A DNA stretch of 64,000 nucleotides from Balanoglossus misakiensis (lineage: Eukaryota; Hemichordata), in the NCBI GenBank assembly GCA_040954595.2, contig CM082584.2, positions 13,454,001 through 13,518,000 on the forward strand. Direction: 5' to 3'. The notes beneath the pieces are model-generated. The model worked only from the letters and a program-made list of their open reading frames with translations, was not told where the DNA came from and made no database searches. Shown here in pieces: positions 37,946-50,500 of this stretch. Position numbers and translations under genes: made by a program. Numbering within the stretch: the first letter of the stretch is position 1; each line of letters begins with the position of its first letter.

Positions 37946-39274
37946 TCAAGAAGTACATATGACTATGATCAGGCTTATTATCAAGATGACCCCGATTGCC
38001 GTGGCGACGGAGGAGAGGATCAGCGAGTACTTGGTGTACTGGTCAGCTTTGTCGTCTAGCCCGATCCTGCCACGGTTGGCCAGCGCCTGAAATAATAATA
38101 GTACAGCACGTTAGAAGAAACAATTAAGCGAGACAGATTCTTTCCAAATAGAGAAGTGAAACAGGTTGCAGTTTAAACGACAGGACATAGTGATGTGCAC
38201 CGTTCCGCGTGTGTTATCAAGCCTCGAAATGACACTCTGGAAACTTTTTTGGTTTAATATCAAAACCAACTTCCTGCGTCAAATTAGAACTTCTGATAGA
38301 TGGAGGAATGGCACAAGGCAGCGTTCTCTGTTTGTCACCAGACTATACTCACCATTCCAGAAAATACGATGGCAATAAGACCAATCGGCCAGAAGAAGAA
38401 GAGACATGCGCAAATTGAGTATATCAAAGCTCCAATGTCTTTGCCTGTGGTTTCCTTTGGTGGTGTTTGAGTGACATCACGTTGCATCGGCGCGATGGTT
38501 TGTGGGTAGGTCTGCTGCATCTGGAATGAAAGTTTGAAATTAAAGATTGCTGGTAAATCAATTTAATTCGTGACAAAAAGTTCAAACCAATCGCATCAAT
38601 TTGCATCTTCTGTGTACCCAAACTTTTTTCGCCACCTTTCTCATCTGTAATGGAAACTTTAGATATGACAAGTTTCTTAATGTATACCATTGGATACTGT
38701 GTGTTTTGTCCATAGGCGGGATAGCCAGGTGCATTTGTTTGGTAGTAGCCATACTGTTGATTCGGATAAGCTTGCTGGACAGGGTAAGGAGCCGTCGAGT
38801 CTGGAAGCGGTGCTTTTTCGGTCATGGTTTGTTCGCCTTGTCCGGTGTGAGGAACGGTGTTAGCGTAAGAGTACTGGTACACAGGTGGTGGTTCGTTTGG
38901 TGTTGGTGCTGTTGGTGGTGGGACGTAAGGCTCAGCACCCGGCACATTCGCTGTAAAATTAACGGGACTAAATGACTTTTCTAAACTGGACAGCATTAGA
39001 TGCTATACAGAAGGAACACGTAGGTATACGGATGACATTAAAATGTCAGGCAAACTCGATGTTGGCACTTTACACAAAAATTAGTCGCCTATTGGCAGTG
39101 TGGGTACTTTTCCAAACTCAATGTCAACAAAATGATATAATGACATCGCTGTATGTCGCATTATCTATATGTTATGAAGATCTCGAGAAAAGAGTTAGAT
39201 ATCATTGACAGTTTACATGCCATGTATATCGTCGTCACGTCGCTGTATAACTCACCTTCACTCTCTGATGCCAT
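37946..39274 (-). CDS. CD225/dispanin-family membrane protein, copy 3
   Basis: Exons on the minus strand: 39274-39256, 38950-38688, 38520-38353, 38086-37946, giving 196 aa with the same phases as copies 1 and 2. First exon MASESE. The N-terminal region is Pro/Tyr/Gln-rich with PPPVY (PPxY) and repeated GYYQ/GYPAYGQ-type motifs. The CD225 half has KDIGALIYSICACLFFFWPI, then GLIAIVFSGM, a loop with RGRIGLDDKADQYTKYS, and a final hydrophobic segment ending CTS. The shared loop motif and intron map show recent common origin with copy 2. Its start codon lies 391 bp from the upstream exon candidate of the phosphatase gene on the other strand. Confidence 0.85.
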
Positions 39275-39664
39275 GTCAGCTCTGTGTGTCTATAAATGGG
39301 AGCAGGGATCGGCCAACGAAGATCGTGGTTCAAGTTAAATTTTCTGTGTCTTACTCAGCAACGCACATCCGCCTCAGTCTCTTCCTATCAGATATTAAGA
39401 TATACACGTCAATCCGTTAAAAATTAACTCTATGACGGCAATCACGAAAGGAATTTAACATTTGTTATGATCATACAGAGAAGTGTCCGAATTAACACAG
39501 AGGGTCAAACACACCAGATTTAGAAGTTAAGAAGAAGGGACTCGGAATAAAGTGAGACAATTTCTGTTTAATTATTAAAAGCGGGCACATTTGGATCAGA
39601 TCTCTTCAAATGTGAATATGGTTTGAGCAAATAGATACTATTTTCACGGAGTACAAAGTTCAGC
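39275..39664. promoter_or_regulatory. Divergent region, CD225 copy 3 / phosphatase gene
   Basis: 390 bp between the start codon of a minus-strand gene and a plus-strand candidate first exon. It probably holds both 5' UTRs and promoters. No TATA box or specific site is claimed. Confidence 0.4.
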
Positions 39665-39857
39665 ATGGTTGAAGCAAAGCTTTGTCAATGGTTTCTGAAA
39701 TACATAAAGCGCCGACAGCCTATATGTGTATTTTTTAACGCTGCCGTTGGTGGCGCCGTACCAGGAAGTGAAAGTGGTCAGCAACAAGATCAGCTGAAAT
39801 ATGGCGTCTACGAGGAAGTGAAAATTGACACATCGGTTTCTGGCGTTTTTATGACGG
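39665..39857 (+). CDS. Upstream exon candidate of the phosphatase gene (possible N-terminal extension)
   Basis: An open frame from ATG 39665 ends at a good donor (gtgagt at 39858) in phase 1. It joins in frame to the exon at 41578, reading through Glu-Asn-Ser-Ala into the signal-peptide Met at 41589. It would add about 68 residues before the signal peptide, which would make that a signal anchor. More likely this is a 5' UTR exon that happens to stay open, with translation from 41589. No domain is seen in it. Confidence 0.4.
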
Positions 39858-41577
39858 GTGAGTACGAAGATTTGTTCTTGAAAGTTTCTTCTATATCATT
39901 TAGTTATGTTAGTTGTCTGATATTGCTCAGAAAATAGTTGGAATCCTTTCCCACGCCCCGTGAATCACGTCGACGGTCTGTTTACGTTTTATCAGTGCAC
40001 TATACATACAGATACGAAAAGGTCAAACTTTAGGAAGCTGTATGTAATCTCTCAGATCAGAGAGTTGTTGTATAATGGATCGGTGACGATCTGCCGATAA
40101 GACATCAGTGGTGTCAAGGAAAGCGTTGAACTTGCATACGATCGTCCGTGTGTCGCCGATTGTTTTTTTCGACTTCACGATCGACGATCGACAACAACAT
40201 TTCGGCCACGCCCGCCACTTAACACCTCCAACAGGAACTATCTCAGTGTGTTCGTGTTAATTGGATCCAAGGCGTTACTGGGAAGAAAACATTCTCTTTG
40301 TAAACGACTGATGACGTAAACATTCTCTTCGTTTAATCTGTCGTGTCACTGTCAGACACATTTTTGTTGCCTTATCAAATCGTTTGAAAATACTGAATTT
40401 TACCACTTATTTGCATAACAATTAGAAAGCGAACGCGGAAATGAAAAAAAAAAAACTTTGAGAAAAATATACGTACTAGGCACTGTATTTACTTCAGTTG
40501 TAATGTTCAAATAATAATAATAGACATATGCAAAATTTGCTTTTAAGTTTTTAAAAATTGGTCGATCGTGATTGGGTTGCAACTGTGTCTCTGACCTCAG
40601 TGACCCTGACTGGCAGAAATGCCCAGGTGGTACCTGGCCAGGGGGTAGCCAGCCTGAAGTTGAAATGAAGTGTCACTAAATATGATGTGAAAGACAAACT
40701 ACTTGATAATTACTAAAAAAATGTATTTGGATACCACTCATAAATCAGTGAGCGAAAAAAACTTTGCAGTTGACCATCATTGACAGAACGTTGCGTCAAA
40801 TACTGGTCTATCCTATGTTGCTGTCGAGCCTGAGGGAATGCCTCTAGCATGTTGTTTTACTTTGATTTATATTTCTGTCACATCCTTCATGCAGGCTCCT
40901 TGTATAAAGTACGTGTTGTAACAAAACACACAGCAATGTTTATAAGTGTCAGTGGTATGACTACTTGTTGCTGTTGACAGTGACAAGTTTCTGAAGTGGG
41001 ATTCCTTGTTAGTGCCCTCAACGATATTCTAATGAATGCTTTTGTTTTACATGTATATCTGATTTCAGTCAATTTAAAAAGTAAAAAGAAAAGTACTGAA
41101 ACAATGCACTCAGCCACTTAATGATTTTTTTCACTGAGAAAAGGTCAAAAGCTCATGAAAAGTTTCAAAATGTTCATGATTCATCATGGTTGAAAACATT
41201 TTTTGCAACTGCAAAAAGTTCTGTGCTGTGCTTGTCCTGTCAGGGTCAGGTAAGGGACACGGTTGAGGTTAAGGACCCTTTATAATCAATATGTTATTTT
41301 TCACTGAATATCCACTGAGAGATTTTCATGATTGTGTCAAGATTTTGTAAGAGGAAAATAGACCGACTCTGGAATAAAATGTAGCGTAGGCAGGGTTCTA
41401 TGGAAAAGGGATGTGGTATATAGTCATGTGATAGTGGTACAACACGTAGACAAAGGTAAATGTGGGTCAGCGAGTATGCAGGATTATGCATGTGTCTATA
41501 GCCATTTCATGTACATTTGTGTGTGCGTCTTATGCTAATGGTTTCATCTATTAACAGTTCCTTTGTTTTTGTTTCAG
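39858..41577. other. First intron of the phosphatase gene
   Basis: 1.7 kb with a CpG-dense left third (about 39950-40350) that suggests the promoter-associated region extends into the intron. No other exon is recognised. Confidence 0.45.
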
Positions 41578-41588
41578 AAAATTCAGCT

Positions 41589-44500
41589 ATGGGCTTTTTC
41601 TCCTCCTGTGTTTTTGTGTTTTGTGTCATAGCAACACTTCCTGGTTCAGAGGGTAAGTGTGTGTATTATCTGGTCACAATAGAAAATTATGCATGCCACT
41701 TACAGCAGCAACTGGATGCTTCACGTATACACATATATGCACACAACACTGAACTGTAATGACTGGTTTATTTGTATAGAAAGGTCGACAGTACAAAAAC
41801 CAAATCAGTCTTTCACATGTTCATATATTATGCAAATATCCAAATCAAGAGATGCATTGAAGGAATGGAAATTTTATTTCTTTTAAGTGTTCAGATCAGA
41901 CACATTATCCCAAGACATGAAATATGTTTCTTTTTACTTTGTTATTGTTTATGCCTAATTCAGTTCATGCCTGACATGTGTATGATGTATGTACCGATAA
42001 ATGTAAGTAGAGTTCAAGCACCACGATATTTTACAGTGTGAGTGTGAAGTGATGTCCAAGTGTGAAGGGTGTGGGATGACTACTGCAAAATAAGAACAAT
42101 AGTGCTTACTTCTGCTATATTTCTGTTGTTGATTTGCTCATTTCAGGTCAACAGTCGTGTTCCACTTTACCAGTCATAAGAAATGCCGTTTTATCAAATA
42201 CATGTAGCACAGGGCAAGTAAATGGAAGCACCTGTACTGCTTTCTGCATGAATGGATATGATTGGTCTGATGGTTCTACTTCCATCACTGTGACATGCAA
42301 TAATGGAACATGGAGTGAAAGTCCCATAGAATGCACAGGTGCTGATTTCAGTGACAAATTTTGGATGGAACAAATATTGAATACTTGTTTACATATTACA
42401 AAAAAGCTGATGTTACTTATAATTAAGTCAGATGCATGAAAGCATTCTACATTTGTTTTCAGCCTGGTCCTGCTCAGAATTGTCTGCTCCTACATCTGGA
42501 AGTGTTTCCTGTCCAAATGGTCAGTTTTACAACAGTGTATGTACATACAGCTGTAACACAGGCTATGATGGATCTGGAACAAATGCAAGATTTTGTCAAT
42601 CAACCAGAGATTGGAATGGAACTGATGATTTTATGTGTACAGGTAAGTGTTGTAGTTTCAGTTGATTGCAGTATTTTCTGCATGTGTGTATTCAGTCTGT
42701 TTTGCTGTGTTCAATTAATCGACTTCAAACACTCAAACATGGTGTACTATTAGGGTAGAAGAACGTATGCATATTTTCCACAGATAAATTTTAGGGTCAT
42801 CCCATTGGTAACACACTGATTTCATAAAGGTGGTTTCTGTGAACAGCCAGATTGATTCATTATTATTGGGCATTTATTTTTAGCTTGGTTATGTCCATCA
42901 TTATCTCATCCAACATCTGGGAGTGTTTCCTGCACAAATGGTCTTGGTTACAACAGTGTATGTACATACAGCTGTAGTACAGGTTATGATGCATCTGGAA
43001 CAAATCCAAGAATTTGTCAATCGACCAGAGATTGGAGTGGAACTGATGATTTTATGTGTACAGGTTAGTGTTGTAGTTTCAGTTGATTGCAGTATTTTCT
43101 GCATGCGTGTATTCAGTCTGTTTTGCTGTGTTCAATTAATCAACTTCAAACACTCAAACATGGTGTACTATTAGGGTAGAAGAACGTATGCATATTTTCC
43201 ACAGATAAATTTTAGGGTCATCCCATTGGTAACACACTGATTTCATAAAGGTGGTTTCTGTGAACAGCCAGATTGATTCATTATTATTGGGCATTTATTT
43301 TTAGCTTGGTTATGTCCATCATTATCTCATCCAACATCTGGGAGTGTTTCCTGCACAAATGGTCTTGGTTACAACAGTGTATGTACATACAGCTGTAGTA
43401 CAGGTTATGATGCATCTGGAACAAATCCAAGAATTTGTCAATCGACCAGAGATTGGAGTGGAACTGATGATTTTATGTGTACAGGTTAGTGTTGTAGTTT
43501 CAGTTGATTGCAGTATTTTCTGCATGTGTGTATTCAGTCTGTTTTGCTGTGTTCAATTAATCAACTTCAAACACTCAAACATGGTGTACTATTAGGGTAG
43601 AAGAACGTATGCATATTTTCCACAGATAAATTTTAGGGTCATCCCATTGGTAACACACTGATTTCATAAAGGTGGTTTCTGTGAACAGCCAGATTGATTC
43701 ATTATTATTGGGCATTTATTTTCAGTGTGGTTATGCCCAACATTATCTCATCCAACATCTGGGAGTGTTTCCTGCACAAATGGTTTTTATTACAACAGTG
43801 TATGTACATACAGCTGTAACACTGGCTATGATGGATCTGGTACAACATCAAGAACATGTCAACTCAATAAAGTATGGAGTGGAGATGAGGAATTTACATG
43901 TTCAGGTAAAGATTGTGCTGATATAGTTTAAGAAGGAGATGGATGGTGCTGTATTTTCAGGATATCACTATTTTTTGCACCTTCTCATAATACCATGGAG
44001 CTACATGCATGCTACTAGTTTGTGGCTGCATGTATGGATGGCTGGCATTTGATTGAATGCATAGTTTTATCGAATTTGTATGGTCACTTTAATGTTAGTC
44101 TAATACGACAAGTAAAATTGATGCTTTAAATGTATAATTTAATTTACAGAATGTCCAGAAAACACCTATGGAGATGGATGTTCAAGTGAATGCACATGTG
44201 TCACAAATGCTGATTGTAACCATGTAGATGGATCTTGTACTTGTTCTAAAGAATTTGATGGCATGGTTTGCAATAAAAGTAAGTGGTGCAAGAGTATGAT
44301 GGTTTGTGTGTGTGTGTGTGTGTGCGCGGGCGTGTGCGTGTGTGTGTTCTGAAAACACATAAACAATATTTGTTCAGATACAATGCTTAGAATCTTACAG
44401 ATTCGCAATGGGTTTACTCCAGCCAAGCAATCCAAAATGTGTATTCTAAGCCTGACTGTCGTGCGTTTGTTTTATGTCCATGATCCACCCTTAAACAGTG

Positions 44501-47500
44501 TACATTCTTTATTTTCTATATTTATAGATCAGCTTGCAGTGTCACTCATACTACTAAATCCTTATGCCCCTGGCATCATCACAAACACCACAGATTTATT
44601 ATTACTGTGCAATGTTAACCTTCCAAGTGTAGATGTCACTGTGAAATGGACCAAGAATGGTGAAGAATTACTAGATTCTGCAGTACCAGTAAATGGTTTT
44701 TTAACATTAACAAGGCCAAGTCCAGTCCCTGTTGAGGACAGTGGTGTATATGCATGTGTTGCTACTACTGACAATGGACCTGGGGGTAGCTTTACAAATA
44801 CATCTTCTTCTGCTGTCTCTGTGGATGTACAAGGTACATGTAAATTGTAATTACACACTGAACTGAACAGCTCATTTGATATCAAAGCAGAAAGTTTGAG
44901 TCTTTAAAAACTCAAGCAGATCATCTATGTATATTATTATTGTAAACAAACAGCAATTATTCATTTCTGAATATTGTTATATGAATACCTTATTTACCGG
45001 GTACATCCTTTTAACTTTTTGTCGTCAGTACCTGCAACAATCACAGAAAGTCCGGTTGGAGTCAACCTACCACTATCACATAGTCCAGAATTCACTTGTG
45101 CTGGTCATGGTAAACCTCTACCAAACGTTACATGGCATAGGGGATCATCAGAAGAAGAAGAACTGAGTAATGGAGGAAGATATGATGTCACAGAGACTGA
45201 CAATGTGTATAGCAGGTCAAGTGTGTTGAGAATTAATTCCCTGGTGAGATCTGATAATGGTGAATACTTCTGTCGGGTGAAAAATGGATACAACAATTTG
45301 GATGTAAATTTTGATGTAGTAGTTCTGGGTAAGTAAGACAGTTTGTTTTAATTAAAACACCAAAACATCAAGAAGAAAATCAGATTAAATGTTTACAGTG
45401 ACTATATGTTGATATAAACTCAACACACTGCTCTTAATTGTTGTCATCTATGTTTGATCATGGATGTAGCATAGAGCTGAAAATCATCATGGCATATTTC
45501 CATATTTTGTTGCCTTCACAACACACCATGTCTCTTCTATACGAGATATTTCATTACTTACTAAATTCTCATGAGATTTTTCGCCATCAAATACTTAAAA
45601 TAATTTTAAAAAAATAATTCTTTCATATCAGCAATATCCATAAAATTTGAAAGTTGAACTTTTTTTTGAAAACTCAAAATATATATATTGTTCTTTTAAT
45701 GTAACCTGTTTGAAAGAGAATATCTACAAAAAGGGAAGAATTACCAACAACAAAATTACCGGTAGTCTAGTGTACTTCACATCTTTGCATTTCTAATTGC
45801 AGAGGTGCCTGACCCTGTAAGAATCCTCAGTTTCGTGGCAAAGAATGCGGAACGCATTGACCTCAGCTGGGAAGTGACATACAGTGGAAACCTGGACATT
45901 ATAAACTGCACTGTGGAGTACACATATCTGGAACAGAGTTCAGCATGGTCGTCATGGGAACACTATGAAACAGTGGAAGGGTCAGCATCGATGGTACAGA
46001 TAGAAGGCCTTACTCCATACACATATCATAAAGCCAGAGTTCGTTGCAGAAATGACCAAGGACTAAGTAATGCAACAGAAAGCCATAAGGAACGGACAAA
46101 ATTTACAAGTAAGGCAGTATATGATACTGTAAAATTTACAAAATACCATGCTTTGTTTTTGTTCCTTTATCATGTATTTTTTGTAGATTGGATATTTGTC
46201 CTGCGAATCACAACTCACTATATTGTATAATCCTTAGCCTCATGTTTAGTCAGCAAGAAATGGTTTTAGCAAGTTTTATTTTGCAGATAAATAGTGTTCT
46301 ATCATGTGGTTGGTTTTCACTTGAGTCAACTGTTATACTTCCCGATAAGGTCCTGATCCACCAACTGATGTCACCCTAGAAGCAATATCTGAGAGTCAGC
46401 TGAATGTGACATGGACAGCACCAGGAAGTGTTTATGGTATTTTGAATTCGTACAAAGTGTATTACAAAAAAGAAGGAGAGAGTGACTATGGAGAAGAAAA
46501 GCAAAGTAAGTTATTAAGTTACATAATTGTATTTTGAATAATGATGATCACCATTTCTCTGTGTCAGACACATTGGCATTTAAAGTCAAATTTGAGTTTT
46601 TGGTGGCCCATTAAACTCACTTTTCAAAGATTTGGTGATACGGTCAGCAAAATTCATTACCACAAGATAGTGGATCAAACAGTTTCAGAATCAAGGCTAT
46701 AGACTTTTTAATCAAATGTAATGAACTATAATCACACTGTAAGTATTCAACACCTGGGTTAGATGGGGAAAAGACCAAGCTAGTGACTTATGTGTATTTG
46801 AGTTACTTTGCCAAGAACTTTAGATTTTCCCTCCATTTGGAATGAGTGTTTGATCGCATATTTGCATTGGATTGTTTGTACAGATGTACCGATATAATAT
46901 GATAGTGAATTTTTTCTTCAGCTTCTGGCACAGAAACATACCTTATTGTTGATGGTTTAGATGCTTACACAGTCTACAACGTCCAAGTAACTTCTATTAA
47001 CACGGAAGAGAACAGTACTGAAACGAATGAAAGTTCATTTTCAGATATGAGAAGTGAACGAACTTTAGAAGGAGGTATGTACAGAAAAATGTGTACAGGT
47101 ACAATATTAAAGTATGAAACCAAATTAATTGTGGTTGAACAACAGTTAATATCATTATAAAATGATGGAAGAATCTAAAAGAAGAAGTCATCATTGTATG
47201 CTGAAAGAAAAATTAAGACATCTCCATTGTGCCCAATGAAGTTTTCTCTCATGTAATGCTGTCTGTTATCAATAATTTTTATACAGCAATTAATGTCAAT
47301 TAGAAATATGTATGTAATATTAAATCAAATTATTTACCTTTTTCAAGTTCCAAGCAGAGCGAATTTAGTTATCTTTGAGAATATATCTTCAACGGAACTT
47401 AAACTGGAATGGAAGCCACCTCAATATCCAAGGGGAGTCACTGTCTTATATGTGCTGAAACTTGTGGATGATGACTCACGTTTGAAAGTTCAAGAACATG

Positions 47501-50500
47501 ACTTCACAAATGTTGAAACACCAGAGGATGTGCGGACAGATTATTCATTCACTTTCAGAAATTTGATTCCATTTACATCTTACAATGTTATAGTAAGTAT
47601 TTTTGTAGACTGAAGTGCAGTTATATACACATACATGTATTGAACGGCCATGAATGTAACAGCATATATTTGCACACAACATTGTCATCTTAGTTGCATC
47701 CTTGTATATTTGACGGACAGTGTGTACTGTACTTTTGTGTTCTTTTTGGAATGAAACACACTCCAAAGATGTTCAACATTAATAAAACCGAAAGACAGAA
47801 AACAAGGATATTCTGACAAAGCATTCAGTTTGAAAAAAAAGTTTGTTCATCTGAAGTCACAGTTCAAAATACGATTTTATTTTATTTTATCAATTATAGG
47901 TTATTGTTTGCAACAGCAGAAATTGTAGTGGTGAAGAAAGTCAAAGTGCTACTACGGGTCATGGAAGTAAGTTAAAACATGTAGCAAATAGTTGATCCCA
48001 TGAATTTAAACCAGATATAATGTTGGTGTATATAGTCAGCTACTGGACAAACACAAATTTGCGATGTATGAATTTTGTGAATGCCAGTGTTCAGTGTAAA
48101 ACTAGGACTATACCTGAAACCTAGTCCATACAATGCTTGTAATTCAATATACATGTTAAATGATATGTCCTTCTGTTGCAGAACCAGATCCTCCAATATT
48201 AGTTCAACTTTGTGATGGAACTGAGCCAGACTCGCCTGACTGCAATGTTTGTTGGGATGAACCAAGAGTTAAAAGGGGAATCATTACATATTACAAGGTG
48301 TGGTAGAATGCAACTCAAAACAACTTGCATTATTCCTGTTTAAATTCATGCTGTGCTTACTCACAAACAGACGACTACCAACTATGACTGTGTTAATGTA
48401 CCGGTACATCACTTCTAACAGTATCATCATCTTTGTGTCTCAACTCTGTATCGTACAGCTTGAATACACCGTACACAAACGAAACGAACGTGGATTCGAT
48501 ATGAATCAAGATGACAACGGACATTGGGTGGTTGCAGGTGATTCTGACAGATATTCTGAATCCAAAGATGGTCTGTGGCCGTACTCTGATTATCAGATCA
48601 GAGTGAGAGCTGCAACGTACGCAGAAGAAAGTGACCTGAGTGGAGATACTGTCAGCTGTAGAACCCAACCAAGTGGTAAATATTTACTGTTCAGACCTTT
48701 AATTAACCCCTTTCACCACCATGGTTGCCCCAAATCCATTGTTTTCTATGGTAAAGTTGGACCTCTATATTGGTAATTGGGGATGAGAGGGTTACAATGA
48801 AATCTTTTGTACAATGTGTACATGTAGTAGAGTTAGACACTATGGTGCATTATTGATTTCCTTTGGTATTGTTATCTATGAGTTCAAATCCCAATGAGAT
48901 ACAATTCTATTTTATTTTCTTATCTGATAGAGCCACCGACCATCACACTTCCTCAAATGGACAAAATACCAACATCTCATAAAGGCTTTCAGATGCAGTT
49001 GTCTGAGGCTTCCAACAGGAATGGGCCAATCAGGTTAGTTTTTCTCTGGCAATCAGTAATCATTTTCAAGCAGGTGTTTTACATGCCTTAGAAATGGTTT
49101 TAGCTACTATATATGTACTGGTACACATGAGTCAGTGACAGAAATCCTAAGCAAGATGGCAGATTGCTACTGAGATGCAAGTGTAAATTTTGGAGATCAT
49201 TCATGTATTTATTTGCAAAATTGTTAACTGTTTTACTATGATTTGCAGTTGTTATGAGGTGATAGTTGTCAAGCTAGCTGTAAATAGTGAAAGTGGCTTA
49301 GAAGAATATGACTCATCTACTCAAGATCCTGATATGATTTTCCCACCTGGTGAAGTTGTTGATTATGCAACAGCAAAGGGAAACCCAGGAACAGCCTATG
49401 TTGCCATCAAGATGTCTGGGTAAGTGAAACACATCTTATTTTGACACTGTCATACACTATACGGTAGGAGATACACTCACAGTGCAACATTATGAAATAG
49501 GGGCATTGTGCTAACATTTTATTGGCCATCTCCAACCACAGTCCTAGTACACCCTTTCCACCTAAGCTTAGTTTTGTTCAACAAGAATGTGTGTATGCAC
49601 GTTGTTGAACCATTCTTTGGTGGCAAGCTTCACACTCCAGACATCTTCCATTCATGCATTTAGCACTTGTATATGTACATTTCAGAAACAACTTCCAAGA
49701 ATTTGTACAGGTTGGCTCCAACAGCAGGACTTCATGCAAGGGGGATGGGAGCTCCAGAAAACGCCGGCAATCTGTTGAAGATGACACAGTGTACAATGGA
49801 GAACTTCAGCCAGATTCTTCCTATCAAGCTTTCCTCAGAGCTTATGTTGAAAATCCAGATGGCGGAGATGTAAGTCAGATCAATGAATTATCATAATAGT
49901 TTACAATCCTTTGTGGTCGAATTAAAAAAAAAAACTTTCCCCATTCACTCGTCTACTCGTGATGCACTTGCCGCGCCAACTAATATGTAATAAGAAAAAC
50001 AACCAAGTGTTGTTTAAATCACTATATGATAATATTATATCAGATGGCTTCTTTCATATCAGTTTTCGAGTTTATCTACAAGTTAGCTACTTTTTGTTTT
50101 TGCAGCCATTTTATTCATCCAGTCCATTCATTGAAGCTGTTGAAACTGGTAAGTTTTTCCTACACAGCTTTTCATACTATAGTACCGGTATAACATAGCT
50201 GAAGGAATTCTTTGTATTATACAGATACATGTACATGTATGTCATCATCAAAATGAGATATGCCTGTTGTTATGTGTAGATAGAACGTTTGCAGTGAGTT
50301 TTAAAGCATTTCTACATGACAACATACATATATTTTGTAACCTGGTGATGGAATTTTACTGTTGACAATCTGCACATTCATGGTGATTCTCCTCTCATGC
50401 AAATTCAGGCTCAGCACCACAAACTGCCGCCATTGCTGCCATCAGTGTCGTTGTTGTCATTCTTGTCATCGTCATCATCATTCTCACAGTCATTCTGGTC

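Noticed and set aside
41689-42041. Open frames between the signal-peptide exon and the first Sushi exon
   Set aside because: The signal exon joins the Sushi exon directly in phase 1, and the frames have no domain.
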